In this document: in pieces, positions 6,372 through 13,360 of the stretch | Numbering within the stretch: the first letter of the stretch is position 1 | Layout of the letters: each line of letters begins with the position of its first letter | DNA from: G020354085 sp964629975 | GTDB lineage: Bacteria > Pseudomonadota > Gammaproteobacteria > Acidiferrobacterales > Sulfurifustaceae | Assembly: GCA_964629975.1 (NCBI GenBank) | Contig: CAZVUN010000069.1 | Location: 1-15,492 of the forward strand | Length of the DNA stretch: 15,492 nucleotides | Reading direction: 5' to 3' | Notes under the pieces: model-generated | Databases searched by the model: none | What the model was told of the DNA's origin: nothing | Seen by the model: only the letters and a program-made list of their open reading frames with translations | Program-made: the position numbers and the translations under genes

Positions 6372-7586
6372 TCAGGCGCCCGGCGCAGGGGCGCGCGCGG
6401 CCTGACGCAGCGGCCGCCCGAACCAGGCGCTCGCGCCCACGAGCAGCACACCACAGACACCGACCGTGAGCGGCGCCCCGAGGAGGTCGGCGGCCGCGCC
6501 AACGGCGAGACTGCCGAGCGGCAGCAGGCCGTGCAGCGCGATGGCATAGAGCGCCATCACGCGCCCGCGCAGATGGTCCGGCACCGCCAGCTGGATGAAC
6601 GTGTTGCTCGAGGCATTGACGCTGGTGATGCAGAAACCGACCAGCGCGAGCAGCGCCAGCGCCGCAGCGAACAGCGGCATCACGGCGAACAGCGCGAGCG
6701 CCGCACCGGTGCCGACCCCGGCCAGCGCGATCATCCGTTCCAGTCCCGCCGGCGCGCGCCGCCCGGCCAGCAGGAACGCCCCCACCAGGGCGCCTGCGCC
6801 GATCGCCCCCATGAGCAACCCCAGGCGCTGCGCACCGACGCCGTAGACCTCGACCGCGAATACCGGCAGCAGCACGGCCGCGGCGCTGCCGAGCAGCGTC
6901 ACCGACGCCACCATGCCGAGCGCCGCGCGGATCGGCGCATGCCGGCGCGCGTAGCTCAGCCCGGCGTGCAGCCCGTGCGCGCTCGGGGCGCGGCCCTCGC
7001 CCGGATGCGGCAGCCGGATCAGCCGCAGGCTGGCCAGCACCGCGATGAACGTCAGGCCGTTCAGGAAGAACACCCAGCCCTCACCGATGAGCGCAATCAG
7101 CACGCCGGCAATCGCCGGCCCGACGAGACGCGCGGCATGAAAGAGGCTGGCGTTGAGGGCAATGGCGTTGGGCAGGTCGGCGCGCGGCACGAGCGCCGCG
7201 ACGAACGAATGCCGCACCGGCAATTCGAGCGCCTGCACGATACCGAGCAGCAGTGCGAGCGCCAGGATATGCGACGGCGCCACCGTGCCACTCAAGGTGA
7301 GCGCGGCGAGCGCGAATGCCTGCAGCATCGCGAGCCACTGGGCGGCGACGAGCAGGCGCTGGCGCGAGAAGCGATCGGCCAGCACCCCGCCGTAGAGGCC
7401 CACGCCGAGGCTCGGCAGGAACGTCATGGCGCTCGCCAGGCCGAGCATGAAACCGGAATTGGTCAGCCGATACATGAGCCAGGCCTGCGCCAGGCTCTGC
7501 ATCCAGGTACCGGACAGCGACACGAACTGGCCAAAGTAGAACAGGCGGAAGTTGCGGTGCGCGAGCGAGCGCAGGGCATGATGCAT
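6372..7586 (-). CDS. MFS transporter of the EntS-like (MFS_3) group
   Basis: An inner-membrane major facilitator protein of 404 residues with about twelve membrane segments. The N-terminus RNFRLFYFGQFVSLSGTWMQ (11-30) is typical of the MFS_3 group that includes the enterobactin exporter EntS. The family loop GGVLADRFSRQR (66-77) lies between segments 2 and 3. The matching segment in the second half is DHLRGRVMALY. Proteins of this group are usually proton-driven exporters, but the substrate cannot be read from the sequence. The ATG at 7586 gives a start just before the first helix; no clear Shine-Dalgarno sequence is seen. It is probably co-transcribed with the small gene 89 bp upstream. Its stop codon abuts that of moaB. 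Confidence 0.88.
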   Translation of the reverse strand: MHHALRSLAHRNFRLFYFGQFVSLSGTWMQSLAQAWLMYRLTNSGFMLGLASAMTFLPSLGVGLYGGVLADRFSRQRLLVAAQWLAMLQAFALAALTLSGTVAPSHILALALLLGIVQALELPVRHSFVAALVPRADLPNAIALNASLFHAARLVGPAIAGVLIALIGEGWVFFLNGLTFIAVLASLRLIRLPHPGEGRAPSAHGLHAGLSYARRHAPIRAALGMVASVTLLGSAAAVLLPVFAVEVYGVGAQRLGLLMGAIGAGALVGAFLLAGRRAPAGLERMIALAGVGTGAALALFAVMPLFAAALALLALVGFCITSVNASSNTFIQLAVPDHLRGRVMALYAIALHGLLPLGSLAVGAAADLLGAPLTVGVCGVLLVGASAWFGRPLRQAARAPAPGA

Positions 7587-7675
7587 GCCCGCAAGCTTAG
7601 CGCAAACCCTGCGCCGCCCGCGTGTGCACGACGCCGCGTGCGATCAACGCACCGCGCGTGACCTGCGCGCGCCGC

Positions 7676-7960
7676 CTATTCCTGCCGGTGCCTGACGCCA
7701 GCGGGCCGCTCGCCGTCCGTCGCGCTGCGCTCGGCGGCGGGCAACGGCGTCGTCCAGCCGCGCAGGAAACCGCTGATCATGGCGTGCTGCTGCGCGCGCG
7801 TCACGCCGTAGAGGCGGTTGAGCTCCTCGGCCGGCTTGCTGCTGCCGACGCGGTAGCTGTGGCGATGGCCGCGCAGGATCGCGACGGTCTCGCCGGTCGC
7901 CGGCAACACCGCAAAGGCGATGGCGGGCAGGCTGGATTGATCGGTGACAGTGTCTTCCAT
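7676..7960 (-). CDS. Conserved hypothetical protein, 94 residues
   Basis: A small soluble protein without a signal peptide or membrane segment. The start at 7960 is supported by a strong AAAAAGGAG about 9 nt upstream. The first 70 residues (AIAFAVLPATGETVAILRG, then LNRLYGVTRAQQHAMISGF and a Gly-Trp) resemble a family of short proteobacterial proteins of unknown function that I remember as having a GETxAIxRG segment and a GVTxAQ segment. The last 20 residues are Arg/Pro-rich and low in complexity. It sits on the same strand between a phosphatase-superfamily gene (118 bp upstream) and an MFS exporter (89 bp downstream). No function is proposed. Confidence 0.7.
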   Translation of the reverse strand: MEDTVTDQSSLPAIAFAVLPATGETVAILRGHRHSYRVGSSKPAEELNRLYGVTRAQQHAMISGFLRGWTTPLPAAERSATDGERPAGVRHRQE

Positions 7961-8078
7961 CGGATGCGTCTCCTTTTTCTTGGCGTCGTTGTGGCGTAGC
8001 AGCGGAGTCGACCGCCCGCTCGCCGCTTGGTTCGCCGCGACACGACGACGTGGCGATATGGACCGATGGGCGCGCCGT

Positions 8079-9239
8079 CTAGGCGCCCGCCACGATCAGC
8101 GGCACGAACATCTCGGCCGCGCTCAAGCCCCCGTGCACGCCGAGATGCACGTGCCGGCGCTCCCCCGGCAGCCAGTCCTTGATCGCGTAGTTGTCCCTCA
8201 TGATGAGCGTGTAGTGGCCAAGGCGCTCGCGCAGGCGCGCCTGCGGCTCGCCGAGGCCGAAGTAGCCCTGCGCCACGAGTGCGGCGCTGTCGTGGCACTC
8301 GGCGTACGGCGCGAGCTCGCTTGCCACGTAGTCTTCGAACGCCGCGCCCTGCCCCGGCTGCAGGTAGCAATAGGCGACGCGCCGCTCGCCGCACAGCGGC
8401 AGTTGCAGCATGCGGGCGAGTTGCGGATGGGCGTCGAGCTCGATCACCCGCCCGGCACCGGCGTCGAGGATGCCGTGGTCGGCGGTGACGATCACGGTGG
8501 TGTCGGTGCCGGCAATGCGCGCGAGGAACTGGCCGAACGCCGCGTCGAGCTCGGCCAGGTGTGCGGCCACCGGCGCGCTGGCGATGCCGTGTTGGTGTGC
8601 CAGCGCGTCGAGCTCCGGCCAGTAGGCGTAGAGGTACTGGCGCTCGCCGCCGGGCGCACGTAGCAACTGCGTGAGCACCCGGAACATCTCGGCGAGCGTA
8701 TCGTAGCCGTGGCGCTGCGCGCCGTTGGTGTGGGCGACGTTGAAATCGGAATGCATGATGCGGCGCGGCGCCACCACGTGCATGCGCAGCGGCAGGCGCG
8801 GGGCGAGCGAACACGCACCGAGCAGCTCCCCGGCATCGATGAACCGCCCGAGCGGCGCCCCGCCGCAGCGCGCGGTGAACGGCAGCACCGACAGCACGCT
8901 GCCCAGCTCGCGAAAATACATGAACCAGCCGGTCAGCCCGTGCTGTTGGGGCGCCAGTCCGGTGAGAAAGGTCGTGACCGCGGTGGCGGTGGTCGACGGA
9001 AACACCGACGTCAGGCGCCCGCGCAGATGCCGCGCGAGGTCCCCGCGACCCGCGCGCTGCAGGTGCTCATAACCAAGCCCGTCGATCACCAACAGCAGCA
9101 GCGAGCGGCTGGCGCGCCAGGCGTCGGTGTCGATGTCGCGCAACCGCGGATACAGCCCGGGCGCCGGGCCGCCCAGCGCCTCGATGACCGAGGCCATCAG
9201 GTTGACGATGCTGCCGCCTTGGTAGTCGGGCAGTGCCAT
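8079..9239 (-). CDS. Alkaline phosphatase superfamily hydrolase (phosphodiesterase/pyrophosphatase type)
   Basis: A 386-residue metal-dependent phosphoryl hydrolase of the type I phosphodiesterase/nucleotide pyrophosphatase fold. Ligands in family order are D53 (LVIDGLGYE), the threonine nucleophile region PSTTAT (81-86), D211 and H215 (PELDALAHQHG), D254-H255 (VTADHG) and H369 (VHGGLSAAEM), so both metal sites look intact. No signal peptide is seen, so it probably acts in the cytoplasm. The frame stays open upstream, but the ATG at 9239 with GGAG at good spacing is chosen because it begins where homology-like sequence begins. It starts 40 bp after the DUF4342 gene, and the two are likely co-transcribed. 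The substrate is unknown; nucleotide or phosphonate esters are possible. Confidence 0.88.
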   Translation of the reverse strand: MALPDYQGGSIVNLMASVIEALGGPAPGLYPRLRDIDTDAWRASRSLLLLVIDGLGYEHLQRAGRGDLARHLRGRLTSVFPSTTATAVTTFLTGLAPQQHGLTGWFMYFRELGSVLSVLPFTARCGGAPLGRFIDAGELLGACSLAPRLPLRMHVVAPRRIMHSDFNVAHTNGAQRHGYDTLAEMFRVLTQLLRAPGGERQYLYAYWPELDALAHQHGIASAPVAAHLAELDAAFGQFLARIAGTDTTVIVTADHGILDAGAGRVIELDAHPQLARMLQLPLCGERRVAYCYLQPGQGAAFEDYVASELAPYAECHDSAALVAQGYFGLGEPQARLRERLGHYTLIMRDNYAIKDWLPGERRHVHLGVHGGLSAAEMFVPLIVAGA

Positions 9240-9279
9240 GGTTGCTCCGTGCGCAGGCCGCGCGGGCGGCGCGCCGCGG

Positions 9280-9609
9280 CTAGCCGGTCGTCGGCGGATG
9301 CGCGCCGGGATCGGACGGCGCGGATGGCGGGCGCTCCTCGCGCACCACCACGATCTTGACCTTGGCCAGCAGCGCGGCCGCCGCACCGACCGCCGCCAGC
9401 ACCGGTGCGATGAGCGCCATGGCACCGCCGATTGCCACCCCGGCGGTGAGCGGGATCTCGAACAGCGCCTCGCCGCCCGGCTTCTTGATGATCAGGCGCC
9501 GCACATTGCCTTCGGCCACCAGCGTCTTGACCGTCTCCACCAGTCTCTCGCCGGAGATCTCGAGCTCCTCGGTGCGCGGCGGTGCGTGCTTACCGGTCGG
9601 TTCGTGCAT
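9280..9609 (-). CDS. DUF4342 domain protein
   Basis: A 109-residue protein with the DUF4342 layout. EELEISGERLVETVKTLVAE (14-33) resembles a short UBA-like helical part. It is followed by GNVRRLIIKK (34-43), EIPLTAGV (51-58), one hydrophobic Ala-rich segment (about 57-83), and a charged, Pro-rich tail. The single membrane-like segment suggests it sits in the inner membrane. The ATG at 9609 has GGGAGGGAG just upstream. It precedes the phosphatase-superfamily gene by 40 bp on the same strand. The function of this domain is not known to me. Confidence 0.82.
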   Translation of the reverse strand: MHEPTGKHAPPRTEELEISGERLVETVKTLVAEGNVRRLIIKKPGGEALFEIPLTAGVAIGGAMALIAPVLAAVGAAAALLAKVKIVVVREERPPSAPSDPGAHPPTTG

Positions 9610-9625
9610 GGCTCCCTCCCGTGGC

Positions 9626-9664
9626 CGGCCGATGCGGCCGAGAAGATTGACTGCGCGTATTGTA
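9626..9664 (-). promoter_or_regulatory. Candidate promoter and leader repeat for the DUF4342 gene
   Basis: On the minus strand a TACAAT -10 element lies at 9659-9664, about 50 bp before the DUF4342 start. The -35 region is GC-rich and poor. Just downstream of the expected start site is CGGCCG-ATG-CGGCCG (9626-9640), a perfect 6-bp inverted repeat that could form a short hairpin in the leader. In GC-rich DNA such repeats can arise by chance. Confidence 0.35.
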
Positions 9665-9795
9665 GCGCGTCATGCCGAAGCGCCCCGCCCTGCCGGCCTG
9701 CACCACGCGGGTGCGCGCGGTGAGTTTGACCAATCGCAATTCTTGCGGCACGCCGAGCGGTTAGAGTCAGCGCCGCTTACCCACGGAGGCAGAAC

Positions 9796-10278
9796 ATGGA
9801 TCTCGATGCGCGGCGCGCCGCCGCCGAGCAGGCATACGCGAAGGCCATGCAATACGAGCTCGACTACGGCTGCTGCCCGCAATGCGTGCTGGCGACGGTG
9901 CAGGAGACCGTTGGGCTGATCGATGATGCCACCATCAAGGCGAGCCACGGCCTGTCCGGCGGCGGGGGCCTGTCCGGGCACGGACTGTGCGGCGCCCTGG
10001 TTGGCGGGCTCATGGCCCTGAGCGCGCGCCGCGGGCGCGAGCGCAGCCAGCTCGACAAGGGGCGCTTTCTGTACAACTTCAAGAAGGGCAAGGAGCTGGT
10101 GGACCGCTTCCGCCACGAATTCGGCGGCGTGACCTGTGAGCAACTGCAACAGTGCTTCACCGGGCGCACCTACGACATGTGGAACGAGGAGGAGTACCGG
10201 GCCTTCGACGCCGCGCGCGGCCGGCAGTGCGCGCACGCCACGGGGCTGGTCACCAAGTGGGTAGTCGAGATGCTGTAA
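9796..10278 (+). CDS. C_GCAxxG_C_C family cysteine protein
   Basis: A 160-residue soluble protein with seven cysteines: C26, C27, C30, C65, C114, C120 and C145. The layout is the family's: YGCCPQCVLATV (24-35), a glycine-rich centre ending in GHGLCGALVGGLMALS (61-76, matching C-G-A-x-x-G), CEQLQQC (114-120) and a final cysteine near the C-terminus. The family is thought to bind a metal or take part in redox chemistry, but no reaction is established. GGAGG lies 8 nt before the ATG. It is a single gene, transcribed divergently from the DUF4342 gene. After its stop there is a 6-bp GCCCGC/GCGGGC hairpin (10293-10309) without a T tract. Confidence 0.87.
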   Translation: MDLDARRAAAEQAYAKAMQYELDYGCCPQCVLATVQETVGLIDDATIKASHGLSGGGGLSGHGLCGALVGGLMALSARRGRERSQLDKGRFLYNFKKGKELVDRFRHEFGGVTCEQLQQCFTGRTYDMWNEEEYRAFDAARGRQCAHATGLVTKWVVEML

Positions 10279-10575
10279 GCGCGCTGCGCCCTGCCCGCAT
10301 CGCGCGGGCGCGTCAGCGTTACGCGCAGACATGGCATCAAGCAATACCCGCACCGTCCGCCTGGCGCGCGCGGGGGCACGCCGGCCGCCTGTCGGGCTGC
10401 GCCTGCGCGCCTCGCACGCCGCGGTGCTGCCAGTGCTGATCGCGCCGGGGTTTGCTGGGCGGGCGACGCGCGATCGGCCTCCTCATCGCGTGTCGCTGGC
10501 TCATCGAATCGACGCAGGCCCAGTTTCCTTCCGGGCGGCGATGGGGAGAACATCGAACGCCGCGATCGCTACGGC
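10279..10575. other. Intergenic stretch between convergent genes
   Basis: About 300 bases between the C_GCAxxG_C_C gene and the stop of the BT1-like transporter. Open frames occur on both strands but they are Arg/Ala/Pro-rich, without recognisable domains or ribosome binding sites, so no gene is called. Apart from a weak GCCCGC-ATCGC-GCGGGC hairpin at 10293-10309, nothing notable was seen. Confidence 0.6.
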
Positions 10576-12201
10576 TCAGGCGCTGCGCAAGCGGATAAGG
10601 CGCACGAACAGGATGGCGAGGAACGGCAGGGCCAGCCCGATGACCAGTTGCGCGATCAGCAGGTCACCCAGCTGGCTGTAGTCGGCGGGAACCTGCACCA
10701 CGCCGTTGACGCGCTCGCGCACCTCGCGCGTGACCACGAAGATCTCGTTCAGGTACTTGGTGCCGAGCTGGGACAGTGACAGGGCCAGGTTAGTGAACGA
10801 GGCCATGACCGCGAAATAGGTGGCCTTGAGGTTGGCCGGCGCGGAGTTCGCGATCCACGCGAGCATCGGGATCATGGCGATCTGTCCGAGTGGCGACTCG
10901 AGCGCGGTATCAATCAGCACGATGAAACGGGCATCCACCACCCCGCCGGTGTGCGCCGCGGTCCATTCGTGCAGGCCGTAGTACATGCCGACGATCGGCA
11001 GCGACAGCAGGAAACCCGCAAGCGTAAGGAATCCCACCACATAGGCGATCGAACGCTCGGCCATGAAACGGCGGAACAGAAACATGCCGAACAGGGTGAG
11101 CGCCGAGCCGATGAGCGACAGCACCGACAGGAAGTGCTGGTCGAACTTGAGCTCATCGATCATCCACCAGGTCACGCCGGGTCCCGGGCCGGGGATGGCG
11201 CGGAACACGAAGATCACGATGGCGGTGCCGACCAGCGTGGCGCGCGCCGCGGGCTCGAGCTGGCGGGTGAGGCGCGCGATCAGGAACGCGACGATTCCGA
11301 GCGAGCCCACGAACACGACCTCCTCGCTGTACGGCACACCGTTCAGGCCGACCGCCAGGGTGAACACCACGAACAGCAGGCTGCCGCCCAGGATCCACCA
11401 GTTGGGGGATGCCGGCTCGACGCGCTCGGTCATCAATTCGGCGACCTTCTGCGGCGGCACGCCCTGCCGCAGGAGGCGACGCCGGTCACGTCGGCGGATG
11501 GCCGCCGCGCTCACCACGCCCAGCACCGAAATGCACGGGATCGCGAGCGCCATGAGGTAGACGTCGCGGTAGATCCCGGCGATGCGCTCGGGCGGCAGTT
11601 GCTGCACGCCGGTAAAGAGGTACAGATTGATCAGCGCCACAAAGACGCTGCCGCCGATGATCGCCACGCGCCCGAGCGTCTGCATGGTGGTGTGCATGAG
11701 CTTGCGGGTGGCGGCGTCGATCGGCTGGCCGTTGCTGTCCACGCGCGGCACCGCCTCGACCGTCATGGCGTCGGCGACCGCGTCTTGCACGACATACCCG
11801 ATCGGCGCGAGCAGCACCGACAGCACGTACCAGGCCTCGGCCGGCATCACCGCGACCATGGCGGCGCGCTCGCTGATCAGACCCACCATGATCAGCAGGC
11901 TCACGGCGATCAGGCTCGCGCCGAGGTACACGAGGTAGCTCTTCCAGCGCCACAGCAGATCCACCAGATGCCCGAGCGGCATCTTGAGGGCCCACGGAAT
12001 GCCGGCCCAGAAGCCGAGCGCCGCGAGGAACGCGGCCGACAGCCCGAGGTAATCCTTGACGAAGAACGTGCCGACGATGCCGGTCAGGCCCGAGATACCC
12101 GCCGCCATGTACACCATGAGCGGGGGCAGGTACGACAGGCGCAGCTCGCGCCCGAGCTCCAGCACGTTGCGGTCGAACCAGCGATAGACAGCGGTGAACA
12201 T
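10576..12201 (-). CDS. BT1-like (folate/biopterin transporter type) MFS protein
   Basis: An inner-membrane protein of 541 residues with about twelve membrane segments. WAGIPWALKMPLGHLVDLLW (65-84) and VQDAVADAMTVE (138-149) match the hallmark segments of the BT1 group, whose eukaryotic members carry folate and biopterin. Bacterial members are poorly characterised. A long hydrophilic loop lies near 250-285 (RRRDRRRLLRQG). The frame stays open 60 codons upstream through the RRM terminator, but the ATG at 12201 is chosen because typical sequence begins there; its Shine-Dalgarno sequence is poor (AGG about 10 nt upstream). The gene follows the RRM gene on the same strand but a strong terminator separates them. 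The substrate is unknown; a pterin is possible. Confidence 0.8.
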   Translation of the reverse strand: MFTAVYRWFDRNVLELGRELRLSYLPPLMVYMAAGISGLTGIVGTFFVKDYLGLSAAFLAALGFWAGIPWALKMPLGHLVDLLWRWKSYLVYLGASLIAVSLLIMVGLISERAAMVAVMPAEAWYVLSVLLAPIGYVVQDAVADAMTVEAVPRVDSNGQPIDAATRKLMHTTMQTLGRVAIIGGSVFVALINLYLFTGVQQLPPERIAGIYRDVYLMALAIPCISVLGVVSAAAIRRRDRRRLLRQGVPPQKVAELMTERVEPASPNWWILGGSLLFVVFTLAVGLNGVPYSEEVVFVGSLGIVAFLIARLTRQLEPAARATLVGTAIVIFVFRAIPGPGPGVTWWMIDELKFDQHFLSVLSLIGSALTLFGMFLFRRFMAERSIAYVVGFLTLAGFLLSLPIVGMYYGLHEWTAAHTGGVVDARFIVLIDTALESPLGQIAMIPMLAWIANSAPANLKATYFAVMASFTNLALSLSQLGTKYLNEIFVVTREVRERVNGVVQVPADYSQLGDLLIAQLVIGLALPFLAILFVRLIRLRSA

Positions 12202-12254
12202 CGGAGTGCCTGGATGTCCGGGCGGCGCGCCCGCACGCACGGCGCGCACCGCGA

Positions 12255-12287
12255 CCAGAACGAAAGACCCCGCCGTGCGGCGGGGTC
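12255..12287 (-). terminator. Intrinsic terminator of the RRM protein gene
   Basis: A perfect 10-bp stem GACCCCGCCG/CGGCGGGGTC (12266-12287) with a 2-nt apex follows the RRM stop on the minus strand by about 20 bp. On that strand it is followed by TTTCGTTCTGG, a moderately T-rich tail. It shares its core with the terminator of the cold-shock gene. Confidence 0.8.
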
Positions 12288-12308
12288 CGGAGTCATCGTG
12301 TGGTTTGC

Positions 12309-12680
12309 CTAGCGGCGCCCGAATCCGCCGCGACCGCCGCCGCGCCGTTCCCCGCCACCGCCACCGCCGCCCCCACCCCAACCGCCGCGGCCGCCGCCAC
12401 CCCCACCGCCACCGAATCCGCCACTGCGCGGCCGATCGGTCTTCGGGCGTGCCTCGTTGACGGTCAAGGTGCGACCCTTGAGCTGCGTGCCGTTGAGCGC
12501 GTTGATCGCCGCTTCGGCCTCCGCCTTCGAGCCCATCTCGACGAAACCGAAGCCGCGCGGCTCGCCGGTGAACTTGTCCTTGAGTACCGCCACGCTGGTC
12601 ACGTTGCCATAGGCACTGAATGCTTCGCGCACATCTTCTTCCGTCGCGTCACGGGACAGACCACCTACGAAAATCTTCAT
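12309..12680 (-). CDS. Glycine-rich RRM RNA-binding protein
   Basis: A 123-residue protein made of one RNA recognition motif (about 1-78) and an Arg/Gly-rich tail (about 85-123). RNP-2 is KIFVGGL (2-8) and RNP-1 is RGFGFVEM (42-49), with the aromatic residues for RNA stacking in place. The tail has runs of eight and nine glycines broken by Arg, Trp and Phe, similar to glycine-rich RNA-binding proteins of cyanobacteria and plants, which are often cold-induced. AGGAGC lies 8 nt before the ATG at 12680. It is likely an RNA chaperone. Its promoter-proximal hairpin leader and its position beside a cold-shock gene suggest temperature or stress control, which is inference. Confidence 0.93.
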   Translation of the reverse strand: MKIFVGGLSRDATEEDVREAFSAYGNVTSVAVLKDKFTGEPRGFGFVEMGSKAEAEAAINALNGTQLKGRTLTVNEARPKTDRPRSGGFGGGGGGGGRGGWGGGGGGGGGERRGGGRGGFGRR

Positions 12681-12806
12681 TGCTTGCTCCTGACCGAGTA
12701 AATAGGGATAAACAGCCGCAGCGTGACCGGGAAATCGCCGTGCGCGCCCGAACTCCGGGGAGCCGCACATCCGTGCACAAGACAACACATCCAGCGGACT
12801 GGTGTA

Positions 12807-12836
12807 AGGTGCGGGGAATGCCCGAGCCCCGCACCT
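12807..12836 (-). promoter_or_regulatory. Hairpin at the 5' end of the RRM leader
   Basis: A perfect 10-bp inverted repeat AGGTGCGGGG/CCCCGCACCT with a 10-nt loop. On the minus strand it would begin within a few bases of the start site predicted from the TATGAT element at 12844-12849, so it would cap the 5' end of the RRM message. It has no T tract after it, so it is not a good terminator. Message stabilisation or a temperature-sensitive leader element are possible roles. Confidence 0.5.
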
Positions 12837-12843
12837 GGGTCTA

Positions 12844-12872
12844 ATCATAGTACGCGTTGCCGGCGGGTTGAA
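12844..12872 (-). promoter_or_regulatory. Candidate sigma-70 promoter of the RRM gene
   Basis: On the minus strand TATGAT (12844-12849, five of six consensus bases) lies 17 bp after TTCAAC (12867-12872, weak). The start site would be near 12837, giving a leader of about 155 nt before the RRM ATG. It lies downstream of the cold-shock gene terminator, so the RRM gene would be an independent unit. Confidence 0.45.
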
Positions 12873-12889
12873 GCGCGCCCGTGATTGGC

Positions 12890-12929
12890 GCCGAGGGAAA
12901 AAAAAGACCCCGCCGGGTGGGCGGGGTCT
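12890..12929 (-). terminator. Intrinsic terminator of the cold-shock gene
   Basis: A perfect 10-bp stem AGACCCCGCC/GGCGGGGTCT with a 5-nt loop (12905-12929) follows the csp stop by about 23 bp on the minus strand. It runs directly into eight T residues (A tract at 12898-12905 on the plus strand). This is a textbook Rho-independent terminator. Confidence 0.93.
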
Positions 12930-12952
12930 GATGGACGTAGACGCCGGGGCGG

Positions 12953-13156
12953 TCAGGCCACCTGGACGTTCTCGGCCTGCAGGCCCTTGGGGCCCTGGCG
13001 CACATCGAAGCGCACCTGCTGGCCTTCCTGCAGCGTCTTGAAGCCGCTGCCCTGGATCGCGCTAAAGTGCACGAACACATCCTTGCCGCCGTCGGCCGGG
13101 GTGATGAAACCAAAGCCCTTGGCGTCGTTGAACCACTTCACAGTACCGGTTTGCAT
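12953..13156 (-). CDS. Cold-shock domain protein (CspA family)
   Basis: A 67-residue single-domain nucleic-acid chaperone that binds single-stranded RNA and DNA and melts structured RNA. The protein opens with TGTVKWFNDAKGFGFI, containing RNP-1 KGFGFI (13-18); RNP-2 is VFVHF (27-31). The length is typical and no residue is missing. The start at 13156 is the only one giving the full domain; GAGG lies about 13 nt upstream. It probably has its own promoter near 13361-13390, giving a leader of about 200 nt with a long stem, much as in E. coli cspA. It is followed by a strong terminator. Whether it is cold-inducible or constitutive cannot be told from the sequence. Confidence 0.96.
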   Translation of the reverse strand: MQTGTVKWFNDAKGFGFITPADGGKDVFVHFSAIQGSGFKTLQEGQQVRFDVRQGPKGLQAENVQVA

Positions 13157-13250
13157 GTAACAAATTGCCTCAATCAGAGTTAAACACGTGCGTGCAGATC
13201 GAGACGCGACCGCAGGGGGAGATCACGCGGAGCTTCCACGACGACCGGAT

Positions 13251-13305
13251 CTCGGTACAGCAGCAACCCAACATGGCTTGCCTAGAACAGTGCTGCTATC
13301 CCGAG
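13251..13305 (-). ncRNA. Long stem in the csp 5' leader, possible RNA thermosensor
   Basis: Two paired blocks, CTCGG/CCGAG (13251-13255 with 13301-13305) and AGCAGCA/TGCTGCT (13259-13265 with 13291-13297), are separated by a symmetric 3-by-3 internal loop and closed by a 25-nt apical loop. They lie 50-100 nt into the leader predicted for the csp message. Long structured leaders control cspA-type genes in E. coli, but no sequence similarity to that leader is claimed. Confidence 0.4.
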
Positions 13306-13360
13306 GTAAGACCTGTTGCCACGCCACCACTGGTACGCGGACCATGGCGACGGGACGCAA

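Noticed and set aside
6531..7661. A 376-codon open frame on the plus strand opposite the MFS exporter
   Set aside because: It is a charged, Arg/Gln-rich mirror of a transporter, without a ribosome binding site or domain.
9240..9425. An upstream extension of the phosphatase-superfamily gene
   Set aside because: It overlaps the DUF4342 gene in another frame and is Arg/Trp/Pro-rich; the ATG at 9239 has a good ribosome binding site.
10293..10309. A terminator after the C_GCAxxG_C_C gene
   Set aside because: The stem is only 6 bp and no T tract follows on either strand.
10951..12312. A 453-codon open frame on the plus strand opposite the BT1-like transporter
   Set aside because: It is a mirror frame rich in His, Arg, Gln and Glu; the minus-strand product has a clear membrane-protein pattern and family motifs.
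12202..12381. An upstream extension of the BT1-like transporter
   Set aside because: It would pass through the RRM terminator and into the RRM glycine-rich tail and yields Arg-rich sequence with no family features.
12309..12425. The GGN repeat run in the RRM gene as a DNA repeat element
   Set aside because: It is coding sequence for a glycine-rich RGG tail in the frame of the RRM, a known feature of such proteins.
12807..12836. The 10-bp stem between csp and the RRM gene as a second csp terminator
   Set aside because: It has no T tract on the minus strand, and the csp gene already has a strong terminator at 12905-12929.
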